Shown here piece by piece: positions 38,565 through 47,155 of a stretch of 64,000 nucleotides of DNA (the first letter of the stretch is position 1; each line of letters starts with the position of its first letter). The DNA is taken from contig MESA01000011.1 in assembly GCA_001770775.1 (NCBI GenBank), forward strand, positions 121,001-185,000. Direction: 5' to 3'. The notes under the pieces were generated by a model, which did not search any database, had not been told where the DNA came from, and was given only the letters and a program-made list of their open reading frames with translations. A program made the position numbers and the translations under genes. The stretch is from Burkholderiales bacterium RIFCSPHIGHO2_12_FULL_63_20 (GTDB taxonomy: Bacteria; Pseudomonadota; Gammaproteobacteria; Burkholderiales; Burkholderiaceae_C).

Positions 38565-40250
38565 TCAGTTCACCACGTCACGCGCTGCCCCGCCCAGCTT
38601 GAGCATCCGGTAATTGAACTGCCGCAAGGTCAGCCCCAGCGCCTGAGCGGCACGGGAGCGGTTGCCACCGTGCTGGCGCAAGGCCTCCGTCAAATCGGCC
38701 AGCGCATGGGAGGCGGCGGGCAGGTAAGGCCGCACCAGGGTCACGTCCATTGCCGCGGGACGCGGGACGCGGTCGTCCGCCGTGAAGCGCGCGCGCAGCG
38801 CGTCCGCCGGCGAGGTGCGCGGCAGAAAGCGCTCGATGTCGGCCGCCTCCAGCACGCTCTTGTCACCCAGCAACACCATGCGCTCGATCAGGTTGGCCAG
38901 CTCGCGGATGTTGCCGGGCCAGGCGTGCGCCTGCAGGCGCTGCAGGGCGCCCGGGCTGAGGTTGACGTTGCGCTGGTTGGCCTGGTTGAAGCGGTTGAGA
39001 AAGTGGATCGCCAGCTCATGCACATCGGCGCTGCGCTCGCGCAAGGCAGGCAGGCGGATCGGGATCACATTGAGCCGGTAGAACAGGTCTTCGCGGAAGG
39101 CGCCCAGGGTCACTTCGTGAGCCAGATCGCGGTTGGTGGCGGCCACCAGCCTGGCATCGATGTGCACCTCACGCTTGCCGCCCAGGCGCACGATGGTGCC
39201 CTCCTGCAGGGTGCGCAAGAGCTTGGTCTGCATGGACAGCGGCAGCTCGCCAATCTCGTCCAGAAAAATGGTGCCGCCATGCGCCTGTTCGAACAGGCCG
39301 GCGCGCGAACCCACGGCCCCGGTGAAGGCGCCCTTCTCGTAGCCGAACAGCTCCGACTCGAACAGGGTTTCGGGAATGGCCGCGCAGTTGACCTTGATGA
39401 AGGGGTGATCCCGGCGCGGGCTGGCCAGGTGCAGCGCGCGCGCGAACATCTCCTTGCCGGTGCCCGACTCGCCCAGCAGCAGCACACTGGCCTTGGTGGC
39501 GGCCACCTGCTCCAGTTCGGCGATCGAGCGCAGCAACACCGGTGAGGTGCCCACGATGCCGTAGCGCGCGGGCGAGGCCTCCAGCGCCTGCGTGAGCGCC
39601 ATGTTGTGCGCCTCCAGCGTGCGGGTGCGCTGCTCCACCGTGAAGCGCAGCTCCAGCAACTGCCCGATCAGCGTGGCGAGGATGCCCAGGATGGTCAGGT
39701 CATCGGCCAGCGAGCGATAGCGATGGCGGATGCGATGGCAGGCCAGCACCCCGACGGTGGACAGCCCCACCCGCACCGGCATGGCGATGAAGGACACCGG
39801 CCCGGGCGGCAGGTCGTCGCGCTGCACGGTGCGGCACAGGAAGGTCGGCTCGCGGTCGATGTCCTGCACGATGATGAGCTGCCCCGTGGCCAGCACCCGA
39901 CCCGTGATGCCCTCGCCACGCCGAAAGTGCCCCCGTTCGCGCTCCTCCCGCGTCAGCCCGTAGGCATAGCGGATGCTGGCCGAAGCCACCTTCAGGCTGC
40001 TGCCGGGCGGCAGGTCCATGAGGGCTTCGAGGTTGTCGGCCAGCACGATCCGCCCGCGGTTCAGGCCCAGCAGCTCGGAGCACAGGTGCAGCATCTCGCG
40101 CAGCACCACGTCCGGCGCCAGGCTCTTGCCGATGTGCTTCATCACCTCCCGCATCAGGAGCATTTCCTGCGCGTGCCAGTTGCCGGCGCCCGGGGCGGCG
40201 TCGGCCCCGGGCGCACCCGGCAGATCAGGGGTCGCGGGAGGGGTGTGCAT
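38565..40250 (-). CDS. Sigma-54-dependent activator GAF-AAA+-Fis HTH (561 aa)
   Basis: NifA-like architecture. The GAF sensor domain covers about 35-200. The AAA+ domain has Walker A GESGTGKE near 258, the sigma-54 contact loop GAFTGA near 306 and Walker [13 protein letters not shown] near 320. The C-terminal Fis-type helix-turn-helix ([20 protein letters not shown]) lies at about 530-555. There is no receiver domain, so control is presumably by a small ligand on GAF. It is the last gene of the cyanase operon, 15 bases after cynS, and the operon has a consensus sigma-54 promoter, so positive autoregulation is likely. Canonical cyn operons use a LysR regulator instead. Confidence 0.93.
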   Translation of the reverse strand: MHTPPATPDLPGAPGADAAPGAGNWHAQEMLLMREVMKHIGKSLAPDVVLREMLHLCSELLGLNRGRIVLADNLEALMDLPPGSSLKVASASIRYAYGLTREERERGHFRRGEGITGRVLATGQLIIVQDIDREPTFLCRTVQRDDLPPGPVSFIAMPVRVGLSTVGVLACHRIRHRYRSLADDLTILGILATLIGQLLELRFTVEQRTRTLEAHNMALTQALEASPARYGIVGTSPVLLRSIAELEQVAATKASVLLLGESGTGKEMFARALHLASPRRDHPFIKVNCAAIPETLFESELFGYEKGAFTGAVGSRAGLFEQAHGGTIFLDEIGELPLSMQTKLLRTLQEGTIVRLGGKREVHIDARLVAATNRDLAHEVTLGAFREDLFYRLNVIPIRLPALRERSADVHELAIHFLNRFNQANQRNVNLSPGALQRLQAHAWPGNIRELANLIERMVLLGDKSVLEAADIERFLPRTSPADALRARFTADDRVPRPAAMDVTLVRPYLPAASHALADLTEALRQHGGNRSRAAQALGLTLRQFNYRMLKLGGAARDVVN

Positions 40251-40265
40251 GTGCGTCGGGGCCGA

Positions 40266-40709
40266 TCAGTACTGCTTGTAGGGCAGGAACTTGCCGGACA
40301 GCACGACGTTGACGCGATCTCCCTTGGGATCGCCCTGGCGCTGGATGTCCATGCTGAAGTCGATCGCACTCATGATGCCGTCGCCGAACTCTTCGTGGAT
40401 CAACTCCTTGATCGTGCTGCCGTAGACGCTGACGATTTCATACCAGCGGTAGATCAGTGGGTCGGTGGGCACCGGTGTGGGCAGCGAGCCCTTGTAAGGC
40501 ACCACCTGCAGCCATTTGCGCTCCTCGTCGGTGAGGTCGAAGATGTCGCCCACGATGGCGGCCTGGGCGGCGTCGAAGGTCATCTGGCCCAGGCACCCGG
40601 CCGTCGTCCACTCCTTGGAGAGGCCGACCTTCTGGGCGACCTCTTCCCACTTGATGCCCTTGGACACCTTGGTGCTGATGATTTTTTCGGTGACGTCCAT
40701 GCGGTTCAT
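40266..40709 (-). CDS. cynS: Cyanase (147 aa)
   Basis: Cyanate + bicarbonate gives CO2 + carbamate, which decays to ammonia. Active-site residues Arg88, Glu91 and Ser114 keep the exact spacing of E. coli Arg96/Glu99/Ser122, within YRWYEIVSVYGSTIKELIHE and EFGDGIMSAIDF. The N-terminal helical domain precedes the family-specific cyanase fold. The start at 40709 follows CTGGAG and gives the usual length; the upstream extension has no homology. Its place behind a nitrate/cyanate-type importer indicates use of external or pathway-derived cyanate as a nitrogen source. Confidence 0.96.
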   Translation of the reverse strand: MNRMDVTEKIISTKVSKGIKWEEVAQKVGLSKEWTTAGCLGQMTFDAAQAAIVGDIFDLTDEERKWLQVVPYKGSLPTPVPTDPLIYRWYEIVSVYGSTIKELIHEEFGDGIMSAIDFSMDIQRQGDPKGDRVNVVLSGKFLPYKQY

Positions 40710-40764
40710 GAGAACTCCAGTCTTGATGTGAGAAAAAAGGGGGTTGGAAAAATGGCAGGATCGC

Positions 40765-41652
40765 TCAGTGAGCCTTGGCGCGCGACACCAGAAAGTCAAC
40801 GATGTGGTTGCGCAGGTCGTAGTAGCCATCGAGGTGATGCAAGGTGGCGCGGGTGCGCTCGCGGGGCAGTGGGTTGACCACCACCTCGGCGATGCCGCCC
40901 GGCTTGTAGCCTTGGTCGGTCTCGGCGCCGTTGCTCATCAGCAGGATGCGATCGGCCAGCAAGATGGCCTCGTCCACGTCGTGAGTGATCATGAACACCG
41001 TCTGATGGGTCTCGCGCACAATGCCCATCAGCTCGTCCTGGATGGTGCCGCGCGTCAGCGCATCCAAGGCGCCAAAGGGCTCGTCCAGCAAGAGCATCTT
41101 GGGCTGGATGGAGAAGGCCCGGGCGATGCCCACCCGCTGCTTCATGCCGCCGGACAACTGGCTGGGCTTCTTGTCGATCGCCGGCGTCAGGCCCACCAGC
41201 TGCACGAACTTCTCGACATGCGCGTTGGTTTGCGCCGCCGACCAATCCGGCCAGCGAGACTTGACGGCAAAGGCAATGTTCTGGCGCACCGTCAGCCACG
41301 GCATCAGGGCGTGGCCCTGGAACACCACCCCGCGCTCCAGACTGGGCCCGACCATCTCACGCGACTCCATGAACACATGGCCCGCAGTGGCGGTGTCCAG
41401 CCCGGCCAGCACGTTCAAGATGGTGGTCTTGCCGCAGCCCGAGTGGCCGATGACGCAGACGAACTCGCCGCGGTCCAGCGTGAAGGAAACATCGGCAAAC
41501 ACGGGCTTGTCGGCCACATAGGCCTTGCCGAGGCGTTCGATCTGAAGCAGAGGGGTCTTCACGGGAGCCTTTCCTGCGGATGCTGTGAGGTCGGGCGCGG
41601 GCGCCGGCGGTGCGGTCTTGAGGCCACCGAGGGCCGAGGTGTCAATCCACAT
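40765..41652 (-). CDS. Nitrate/cyanate-type ABC transporter ATPase (295 aa)
   Basis: Walker A GHSGCGKTT, signature LSGGMKQR and Walker B LLLDEPFGALD are intact. VFQGHALMPWLTVRQNIAFA and VNPLPRERTR are typical of the NrtD/TauB/SsuB subgroup. There is no fused substrate-binding domain at the C-terminus, so it is NrtD/CynD-like rather than NrtC-like. An unusual 35-residue Ala/Pro-rich N-terminal extension precedes the ABC domain. The ATG overlaps the permease stop by 11 bases. Confidence 0.92.
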   Translation of the reverse strand: MWIDTSALGGLKTAPPAPAPDLTASAGKAPVKTPLLQIERLGKAYVADKPVFADVSFTLDRGEFVCVIGHSGCGKTTILNVLAGLDTATAGHVFMESREMVGPSLERGVVFQGHALMPWLTVRQNIAFAVKSRWPDWSAAQTNAHVEKFVQLVGLTPAIDKKPSQLSGGMKQRVGIARAFSIQPKMLLLDEPFGALDALTRGTIQDELMGIVRETHQTVFMITHDVDEAILLADRILLMSNGAETDQGYKPGGIAEVVVNPLPRERTRATLHHLDGYYDLRNHIVDFLVSRAKAH

Positions 41653-42508
41653 AGGTCACCGCCTTTTGCAGTCGGCCAAAGGCCAGGTCCAGCAACATGC
41701 CCACCACGCCGATGACCAGCACGGCAAAGATCACATTGCTCAGGGAGAGGTTGTTCCACTCGTTCCAGACGAAGTAGCCGATGCCCGTGCCGCCCACCAA
41801 CATCTCCGCCGCCACGATCACCAGCCAGGCAATGCCCATGCTGATGCGCATGCCGGTGAGGATGGTGGGGGCCGCGGCGGGCAGGATCACCTGCAGCGCT
41901 TTGCGCAAGGGGCTGACCTCCAGGGTGGCCGCCACGTTGAGCCATTCCTTCTTGACCGCCGCCACACCAAAGGCGGTGTTCACCAGCATCGGCCAGATCG
42001 AGCAGATGAAGATCACGAAGATCCCGCTCAGGGTCGAGTCCTTGATGGTGTATAGCGCCAGCGGCATCCAGGCCAGGGGGCTGATCGGCTTGAGGACCTG
42101 GATGAACGGATCCAGCGCCCGATTCAGCAGGGGGGACATCCCGATCACGAAGCCCAGCGGGATCGCGACCAGGCAGGCCAGGCCAAAGCCCAGCGCCACA
42201 CGCCCCAGCGAGTGCGCCAGCTGGATGCCCACGCCCTTGTCGTTGGGGCCGTTGTCATAGAACGGCCGGGACAGATGCGACCACACCGTCTCGCCCATCT
42301 GGCCCAGCGTGGGGAAGCCATCGGCCTTCTTGGCCGAGGGGTCCTGCCCCATCATCTGCGCGTACTCGATCTGTTCGGGCGTCAGGCCGGCACCGGAGGC
42401 GGCGCCGCCCGCGCTCGCGGTGGCGACGTACCAGATGCCGAGGATGGCCACCAGGATCAGGCCCGACAGCAGCCCGGCGCGCACTTTCAGGTTCTTGGCG
42501 ACACTCAT
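41642..42508 (-). CDS. Nitrate/cyanate-type ABC transporter permease (288 aa)
   Basis: BPD-type inner-membrane permease of the NrtB/TauC/SsuC family with six predicted helices. The EAA-like loop includes LEVSPLRKALQVILPAAAPT, which couples to the ATPase. LKPISPLAWMPLALYTI is characteristic of NrtB-type permeases. A long periplasmic segment (about 40-95) follows the first helix. The start at 42508 lies between the substrate-binding gene stop and the permease coding region with no gap. Confidence 0.93.
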   Translation of the reverse strand: MSVAKNLKVRAGLLSGLILVAILGIWYVATASAGGAASGAGLTPEQIEYAQMMGQDPSAKKADGFPTLGQMGETVWSHLSRPFYDNGPNDKGVGIQLAHSLGRVALGFGLACLVAIPLGFVIGMSPLLNRALDPFIQVLKPISPLAWMPLALYTIKDSTLSGIFVIFICSIWPMLVNTAFGVAAVKKEWLNVAATLEVSPLRKALQVILPAAAPTILTGMRISMGIAWLVIVAAEMLVGGTGIGYFVWNEWNNLSLSNVIFAVLVIGVVGMLLDLAFGRLQKAVTYVD

Positions 42509-42509
42509 G

Positions 42510-43901
42510 TCACACCGCCTTTCGGATGGCAAAGCTCTTCAGGTAGGCATCGGCCTTGGCCGCATCGAACTCCTTGCCCATCACCTTGAACTTGGGCGAA
42601 GCGGCCGCCGGTGCCGGCTGGCCCAGTGCCTTCATGTGCTTGCGGGCATCGGTCATCAGGAACACCTTTTCGGCAATCTGACGGTAGTTCACATCGCCCT
42701 TGAGGTAACCCCAGCGCTGCATCTGCGTGAGCATCCACACGGCCATGCTGTCCCAGGGCATCGGGTCAAAGTCCGCACGCGAGGGCACGTTCTGCACATT
42801 GCCCAGGCCATCGGCAAAGCGGCCAGTGAGCACCTGCTTGACCACCACCTCGGGCTGGTTCAGGTACTGCGGCTTGGAGATGACGCCCGCGATCAGCTCG
42901 CGGTTCTTGGGGCCGCGGGCCATGGCGGCAGCGGTCAACACGGCGCGGTAGAGCGCGGCAAAGGTGTTGGGGTTCTTCTGCACGAACTCGGCGCTGGTGC
43001 CAAAGGCGCAGCAAGGGTGACCGTCCCAGATGTCCTTGGTGAGCAGGTGGATGAAGCCCACCTCCTCGTAGACCGCGCGCTGGTTGAAGGGATCGGGGCC
43101 GAGGAAGCCGTCGATGTTGCCGGCACGCAGGTTGGCCACCATTTCGGCCGGTGGCACCACGCGCAGTTGCACATCGGTGTCGGGGTTCAGGCCCGCCTCA
43201 GCCAGGTAGTAGCGCAACAGGAAGTTGTGCATGCTGAACTCGAAGGGAATGGCGAACTTGAAGCCCTTCCAGTTCTTCGGGTCGCGGTTGTTCTTGTGCT
43301 TGAGCGCCAGGGTGATGGCCTGGCCGTTGACGTTCTGGATCGTCGCCACCTGCATGGCCTTGGCGCTCGATCCCAGGCCCAGCGTGATGGCCAGCGGCAT
43401 CGGGCTCAAGAAGTGCGAGGCGTCATACTCGTTGTTGAGCATCTTGTCGCGCACCAGGGCCCAGCCCGCCGTTTTGCTGAGCTCCACATTCAGCCCTTGC
43501 TGTTTGTAAAAGCCCAAGGGGTGCGCCATGATCAACGGCGTGGCACAGGTGATGGGGATGAAGCCGATCTTCAGATCGGTCTTCTCCAGCGCGCCTTTGT
43601 CCTGCGCCATGGCCTGCAGACTGGCCAGGGGCAGCACGCTGGCGATGGCCGCCATGGCCGTGCGCTGTCCGACGGCATTGAGGAAGGCGCGGCGGGTGGC
43701 TTCCACCGGGAAGAGCGCTTTCACCGCGGCCGCTTCGATGAAATCGCGCGACAGGGTGTCGACATCGGTGGCGCGGGCCTCGGTCGCAGCCAGCGTGGCG
43801 GCGTCATGCTCGGCACTGCTGGCGTGTTGTCCGCAGGTGCAACCGCCCAGTCGGGCAAGCGGCGAATACGGGCGATAGATGTTGTCGTCAGAGTTCGTCA
43901 T
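42510..43901 (-). CDS. NrtA/CynA-like ABC substrate-binding protein, Tat-exported (463 aa)
   Basis: The binding domain from about 105 (LKIGFIPITCATPLIMAHPL) belongs to the NrtA/CmpA family for nitrate, bicarbonate or cyanate. A twin-arginine signal, TRRAFLNAVG, precedes a hydrophobic segment and an AMAQ cleavage region near 95-100. Before this lies an unusually long n-region of about 65 residues with the motif GGCTCGQHASSAEH, which could bind metal before cleavage. The next gene is cynABDS-like, so cyanate is a sensible ligand, but nitrate or an organic anion cannot be excluded. Confidence 0.9.
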   Translation of the reverse strand: MTNSDDNIYRPYSPLARLGGCTCGQHASSAEHDAATLAATEARATDVDTLSRDFIEAAAVKALFPVEATRRAFLNAVGQRTAMAAIASVLPLASLQAMAQDKGALEKTDLKIGFIPITCATPLIMAHPLGFYKQQGLNVELSKTAGWALVRDKMLNNEYDASHFLSPMPLAITLGLGSSAKAMQVATIQNVNGQAITLALKHKNNRDPKNWKGFKFAIPFEFSMHNFLLRYYLAEAGLNPDTDVQLRVVPPAEMVANLRAGNIDGFLGPDPFNQRAVYEEVGFIHLLTKDIWDGHPCCAFGTSAEFVQKNPNTFAALYRAVLTAAAMARGPKNRELIAGVISKPQYLNQPEVVVKQVLTGRFADGLGNVQNVPSRADFDPMPWDSMAVWMLTQMQRWGYLKGDVNYRQIAEKVFLMTDARKHMKALGQPAPAAASPKFKVMGKEFDAAKADAYLKSFAIRKAV

Positions 43902-43931
43902 GGCGTGGCCTCGGTCAGAAGTGATGAAAGG

Positions 43932-43958
43932 GGGCGCTGCGCCCTGCTCAGTGCAGGG
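43932..43958 (-). repeat. Two overlapping small hairpins at the rubredoxin reductase / transporter junction
   Basis: GGGCG-CTG-CGCCC (43932-43944) and CCCTGC-TCAGT-GCAGGG (43942-43958) share three bases and cannot form together. The second spans the stop codon of the reductase gene. They might act in mRNA processing or set the transporter-to-enzyme ratio. Function is inferred only from position. Confidence 0.3.
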
Positions 43959-45177
43959 TCAGCGGCATCGACGTGGTCTTGACCCGCACCACCATGGGGC
44001 GGACCTGATAGGGCTCCGGCTCACCCGCGCAGATTTGCGCGGCGATGGTTCTGGCCTGGCGCGCAATCGGCTCGATGTAGCGGCTGGCCTGGCCATCCAC
44101 CGTGATGCAGTCGCCCAGTGCGTAGATGCCTGCCTGACTGGTACGCAAGGTTCGTGCCTCCACGGCGACGCCCTGGTCCCAGCGCAAGCCCGCCGTGCGG
44201 GCCAGGCGTGAGGGGGTGTGCAAGCCCGCGGCGGCGATCAGCTGATCGGCCTCGAACACCTGACCACAACGGGTGCGCACGCGGATGCGGCCCTGCACTC
44301 GCTCGGCCGAGGCCACCTGCACACCGCCCACAAAGCGGATGGGCAGGTCTTGCCAGGCTTGCAGCACCTGCTGCCCCGCTTGCTCGGCCTGCCAGCGCGC
44401 CAGCGGCTCGCTCTGGGTGTCCAGCAAGGTGATGCGGTGCCCGCCCAAGGCCAGGTCATTGGCCAGTTCACTGCCAATCAGGCCAGCCCCGACGATCACA
44501 AGCTCACATGATGAGCCTTCCATCGCAGCGCGCAGTCTCTGATACGCCGCCAGGTGGTTGATGCGCCAGCACAAGGTGGCCGGCAGCGTGTCGGGCAACA
44601 CCGGCTGCGCGCCGTGGGCCAGGATGAGATGGGTATACGGAATCGGCCCCCGTGTGGTGCGCAATTGGTGCGTGGCCTCGCACACGCGCACCGCATGGGT
44701 GTGTGCCATCAGGGTCACACCCAGGCGACGTGCCGCCTGCACGCCAGACTCTTTGACCAGCTGCTCGGGCGCCAGGCCTCGGGCCATGGCCACGGACAGC
44801 AGCGGCTTGTCATACACATCGCCGGCGCACGCGCTCACCAGGGTGATGGGCAGATCGGCATCACGGGCCCGCAAGGCCTCGGCCATCTGCCAGCCTGCGC
44901 GCCCTGCGCCCACGATGACCACACCGGCTTCGCCCGCACGGCGAGTGCACACCACCGATGCGCGGCCGGCCTGCGCACGCAGCGTGTCCAGACAGGGTGC
45001 GGTGTAAGGCACGAAGTCCTGCTTGCTGACCCCGCACAGGGGGCAGGCCCAGTCATCGGGGATGTCAGCCAGGCGGGTGCCAGGAGGCAGCCCTCCGTCG
45101 GGATCGCCCTGGGCCTCGTCGTAGACGTAGCCGCAGGCCTCGCAGATGTACTGCTGGAAAGGCAAGATGGCACTCAT
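43948..45177 (-). CDS. Rubredoxin fused to FAD/NAD(P)H rubredoxin reductase (409 aa)
   Basis: Residues 8-56 are a rubredoxin with Fe ligands Cys12, Cys15, Cys45 and Cys48 ([17 protein letters not shown]). Residues from about 84 form a pyridine nucleotide-disulfide oxidoreductase: FAD motif [13 protein letters not shown] motif [15 protein letters not shown] and terminal FAD motif GIYALGDC. Such pairs pass electrons from NAD(P)H to oxygenases or oxygen-protection enzymes, usually from two genes; here one polypeptide does both. The ATG overlaps the upstream flavoprotein stop by 4 bases, pointing to that protein as the electron acceptor. An in-frame start at 45348 lies inside the upstream gene and is rejected. 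Confidence 0.92.
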   Translation of the reverse strand: MSAILPFQQYICEACGYVYDEAQGDPDGGLPPGTRLADIPDDWACPLCGVSKQDFVPYTAPCLDTLRAQAGRASVVCTRRAGEAGVVIVGAGRAGWQMAEALRARDADLPITLVSACAGDVYDKPLLSVAMARGLAPEQLVKESGVQAARRLGVTLMAHTHAVRVCEATHQLRTTRGPIPYTHLILAHGAQPVLPDTLPATLCWRINHLAAYQRLRAAMEGSSCELVIVGAGLIGSELANDLALGGHRITLLDTQSEPLARWQAEQAGQQVLQAWQDLPIRFVGGVQVASAERVQGRIRVRTRCGQVFEADQLIAAAGLHTPSRLARTAGLRWDQGVAVEARTLRTSQAGIYALGDCITVDGQASRYIEPIARQARTIAAQICAGEPEPYQVRPMVVRVKTTSMPLTLH

Positions 45178-46325
45178 GCGGGCATCTCCTCGGTGCTCAA
45201 GCGCGCGATCTCCTTGCGCAGGTGCTTGATGGCGGGGGTGACGATGGCGACGAAGTGCGACTCTCGCACGCGGCGCTGCACATCGGAGCTGAGCAGATAG
45301 CCGCGTGCGCCCTGGTGCATCAAGGCCGACTGCGCGGCCCGCAGACACAGCTCGGCGCCATGCGCCCGCGCATCCAGCACGTCGATGAAGAACTCCTTGC
45401 TGCTGTCAAACGGGGTCTCGGCCAGCTTCATGACCCGTGCCGACAACTCGTCCAGCTCGGCCTGCAAGGCATCGGGCCGGTCTTCCAGGAACTGGTTCAC
45501 ATGGCCGAGCTGCCCTTCCACGGCCCACATCGAGTCGATGGCGCCCTGGGTCACGCCCACCGCCATGCCGCACTGCAACATCACAAAGGCCGCCCGGATG
45601 CTGGCAATGAAGGGGCGCGTCGGATCGGCAATCAGTTGATCGGCACCCACAAAGTGATCGCTCAAGCGCAGGGCATAGGTGCCCGTCCCCTCCATGCCAG
45701 AGAAACTGGGGCACTCGCGCATTTCCACGCCCGGTGCATCACAGTGCAGCAGGAACATGATTTCATGTGGCTCACTCGTTGAGCCTGATTCCACGCTGGC
45801 GATGGCGCCGCAGTATTGAGATGGCCCCAGGTTGCTCACCCAGGGCAGCGTGCCGCTCACCCGATAGCCGCCCTCCACCACGCGAGCACGCAAAAGCATG
45901 CCTTCAATCTGGGCGTAGCTCTTCATGGGGTTGGACAGCGCGGTGCCGCCCAGCCCCTCCCCGCTGAGGTGCGCCTGCAGCACGCGGCCGGTCAAGGCGG
46001 GGTTGCCGCTGTGCTGCAGGTACAGCCCGCACACGGCCTGGCACCACATCATGAAGCCGGTGGCCCCGCACACGCGGGACACCTCGGCCATCGCCTGGAT
46101 GGCTAGGCCATAGTCGCCGGCCTGCGTGTCGGTATCGAGGTGGGCACTCATGGCGCCCACCCTGGCCAGATCGCGCAGGATCGCTTGCGGATACAGGCCG
46201 CGGTCGATGGCTTCGACCTGCTGCTTCAAGGGGCCGTGGGCAATGGCCTGCACGGCAGCCATCAAGGCGGAGGAGACCTCTGCAGGAGGCGAGGCGAGGT
46301 CCTGAGGCATGTCAGCGTGGTTCAT
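45174..46325 (-). CDS. Acyl-CoA dehydrogenase-fold flavoprotein, possibly a monooxygenase (383 aa)
   Basis: Matches the acyl-CoA dehydrogenase superfamily: [20 protein letters not shown], the FAD-contacting strand [20 protein letters not shown] and a C-terminal four-helix domain with [20 protein letters not shown]. Similarity is to the DszC/SfnB-like branch, which uses reduced flavin and oxygen on S- or N-compounds, more than to beta-oxidation enzymes. There are no thiolase or CoA-ligase neighbours. Co-translation with rubredoxin-reductase supports an oxidative role. AAGGAG precedes the ATG. Substrate unknown. Confidence 0.8.
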   Translation of the reverse strand: MNHADMPQDLASPPAEVSSALMAAVQAIAHGPLKQQVEAIDRGLYPQAILRDLARVGAMSAHLDTDTQAGDYGLAIQAMAEVSRVCGATGFMMWCQAVCGLYLQHSGNPALTGRVLQAHLSGEGLGGTALSNPMKSYAQIEGMLLRARVVEGGYRVSGTLPWVSNLGPSQYCGAIASVESGSTSEPHEIMFLLHCDAPGVEMRECPSFSGMEGTGTYALRLSDHFVGADQLIADPTRPFIASIRAAFVMLQCGMAVGVTQGAIDSMWAVEGQLGHVNQFLEDRPDALQAELDELSARVMKLAETPFDSSKEFFIDVLDARAHGAELCLRAAQSALMHQGARGYLLSSDVQRRVRESHFVAIVTPAIKHLRKEIARLSTEEMPA

Positions 46326-46358
46326 GTGGAGACTCCTTGAGGCAGCCAGCGCTCGGCT

Positions 46359-46943
46359 TCAGTCAGCCAGGCTGATCGTGAAGGGGATGGGGTTGCGCAT
46401 CGTGTTGGCCACCGGCGAGTAGTAGTTGGCGTGCTGCACGATCTCGTCGAGCACCTCACGCGGCGCATCGCCTTCCACCAGCACCTTCACGCGAATGGCC
46501 TGAAAGCCCATCTCAGGCGGGGTCTTCTGCAAGGCCCCATCGGCGCCCCAGGCGGCGGGGTTGCCGATGTCGCCCTCCATGAAGATCTCCAGGCGCGTCA
46601 GCTTGACCTGCTTCCATGTGGCGACCGCGGTGATGCCCACGGCAAGGCAGCCGCCCAGGCCCGACAGCACGATCTCCCCGGGGGCGGGGGCGGTGTCCTG
46701 CCCGAACAGATGCAGCGGCTCATCGACCACCACTGGCGTGTGGTTGCCCACATAGCTGAGCGAGCGGTATTGCCCCTCCATCACGGTGTGCACTTTGTTG
46801 GTGCCGCGAGAGGATGGGTTGTTGCGCCCCTTGTCCGCAAAGGCCATGAGCCCATCGCGATCGATGGGGCGCAGATAGGCCTTCACCGTGGTGGGGGCAG
46901 CGGCAGTCGAGGGGGCAGTGGCTGGGGCGATGACGGTGGACAT
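46359..46943 (-). CDS. OsmC-fold protein lacking the resolving cysteine (194 aa)
   Basis: The OsmC/Ohr core is recognisable: GEIVLSGLGGCLAVGITAVA with the usual first Cys at 99, and the late motif YYSPVANTMRNPI. Family peroxidases have a second Cys in the late motif (CPVSNT-like); here it is Ser176, and Cys99 is the only cysteine. A two-cysteine peroxidase cycle is therefore impossible, and a binding or hydrolytic role is likely. It is the first gene of the sigma-54 operon. AGGAG before the ATG at 46943 decides the start over an in-frame ATG at 47000, which lies inside the promoter. Confidence 0.85.
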   Translation of the reverse strand: MSTVIAPATAPSTAAAPTTVKAYLRPIDRDGLMAFADKGRNNPSSRGTNKVHTVMEGQYRSLSYVGNHTPVVVDEPLHLFGQDTAPAPGEIVLSGLGGCLAVGITAVATWKQVKLTRLEIFMEGDIGNPAAWGADGALQKTPPEMGFQAIRVKVLVEGDAPREVLDEIVQHANYYSPVANTMRNPIPFTISLAD

Positions 46944-46995
46944 GAAAGCTCCTGAACAAGGGAAAGAAAGAATGTCTGCTTGGCAATGTCTACAT

Positions 46996-47011
46996 TGCAA
47001 GGGGTGTGCCA
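46996..47011 (-). promoter_or_regulatory. Sigma-54 (-24/-12) promoter of the OsmC-cyanase operon
   Basis: On the minus strand the sequence reads TGGCACACCCCTTGCA, matching TGGCACR-N4-TTGCW at every conserved position, with the GG and GC dinucleotides at the required spacing. Transcription should start near 46986, about 43 bases before the OsmC-like ATG. The same transcription unit encodes a GAFTGA activator as its last gene. Confidence 0.88.
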
Positions 47012-47131
47012 GATGCGCGATCGCCCCTCAAACTTTTCTCAAACCATTGATTCAGAAGTGCTTTTTCAGTACCCACCCACGGATTGAGCGATCACCCCCG
47101 CCCGATGGCCAAGCCACGAGCGCAGACAAAC

Positions 47132-47155
47132 GTGAACACTTTGTTCACAAAGTGT
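47132..47155. promoter_or_regulatory. Compound palindrome, candidate activator (UAS) site
   Basis: ACACTTTG-TTCA-CAAAGTGT (47136-47155) is a perfect 8-bp-arm inverted repeat. Overlapping it, GTGAAC-ACTTT-GTTCAC spans 47132-47148. It lies about 150-170 bases upstream of the predicted sigma-54 start point, the usual enhancer distance, and about 110 bases before wrbA, so it could serve both. It does not match the NifA TGT-N10-ACA site. Confidence 0.6.

Noticed and set aside
45178-45348. Longer N-terminus for the rubredoxin-reductase
   Set aside because: The extra 57 residues are Arg/Ala-rich and overlap the upstream flavoprotein gene in another frame; homology starts at the rubredoxin.
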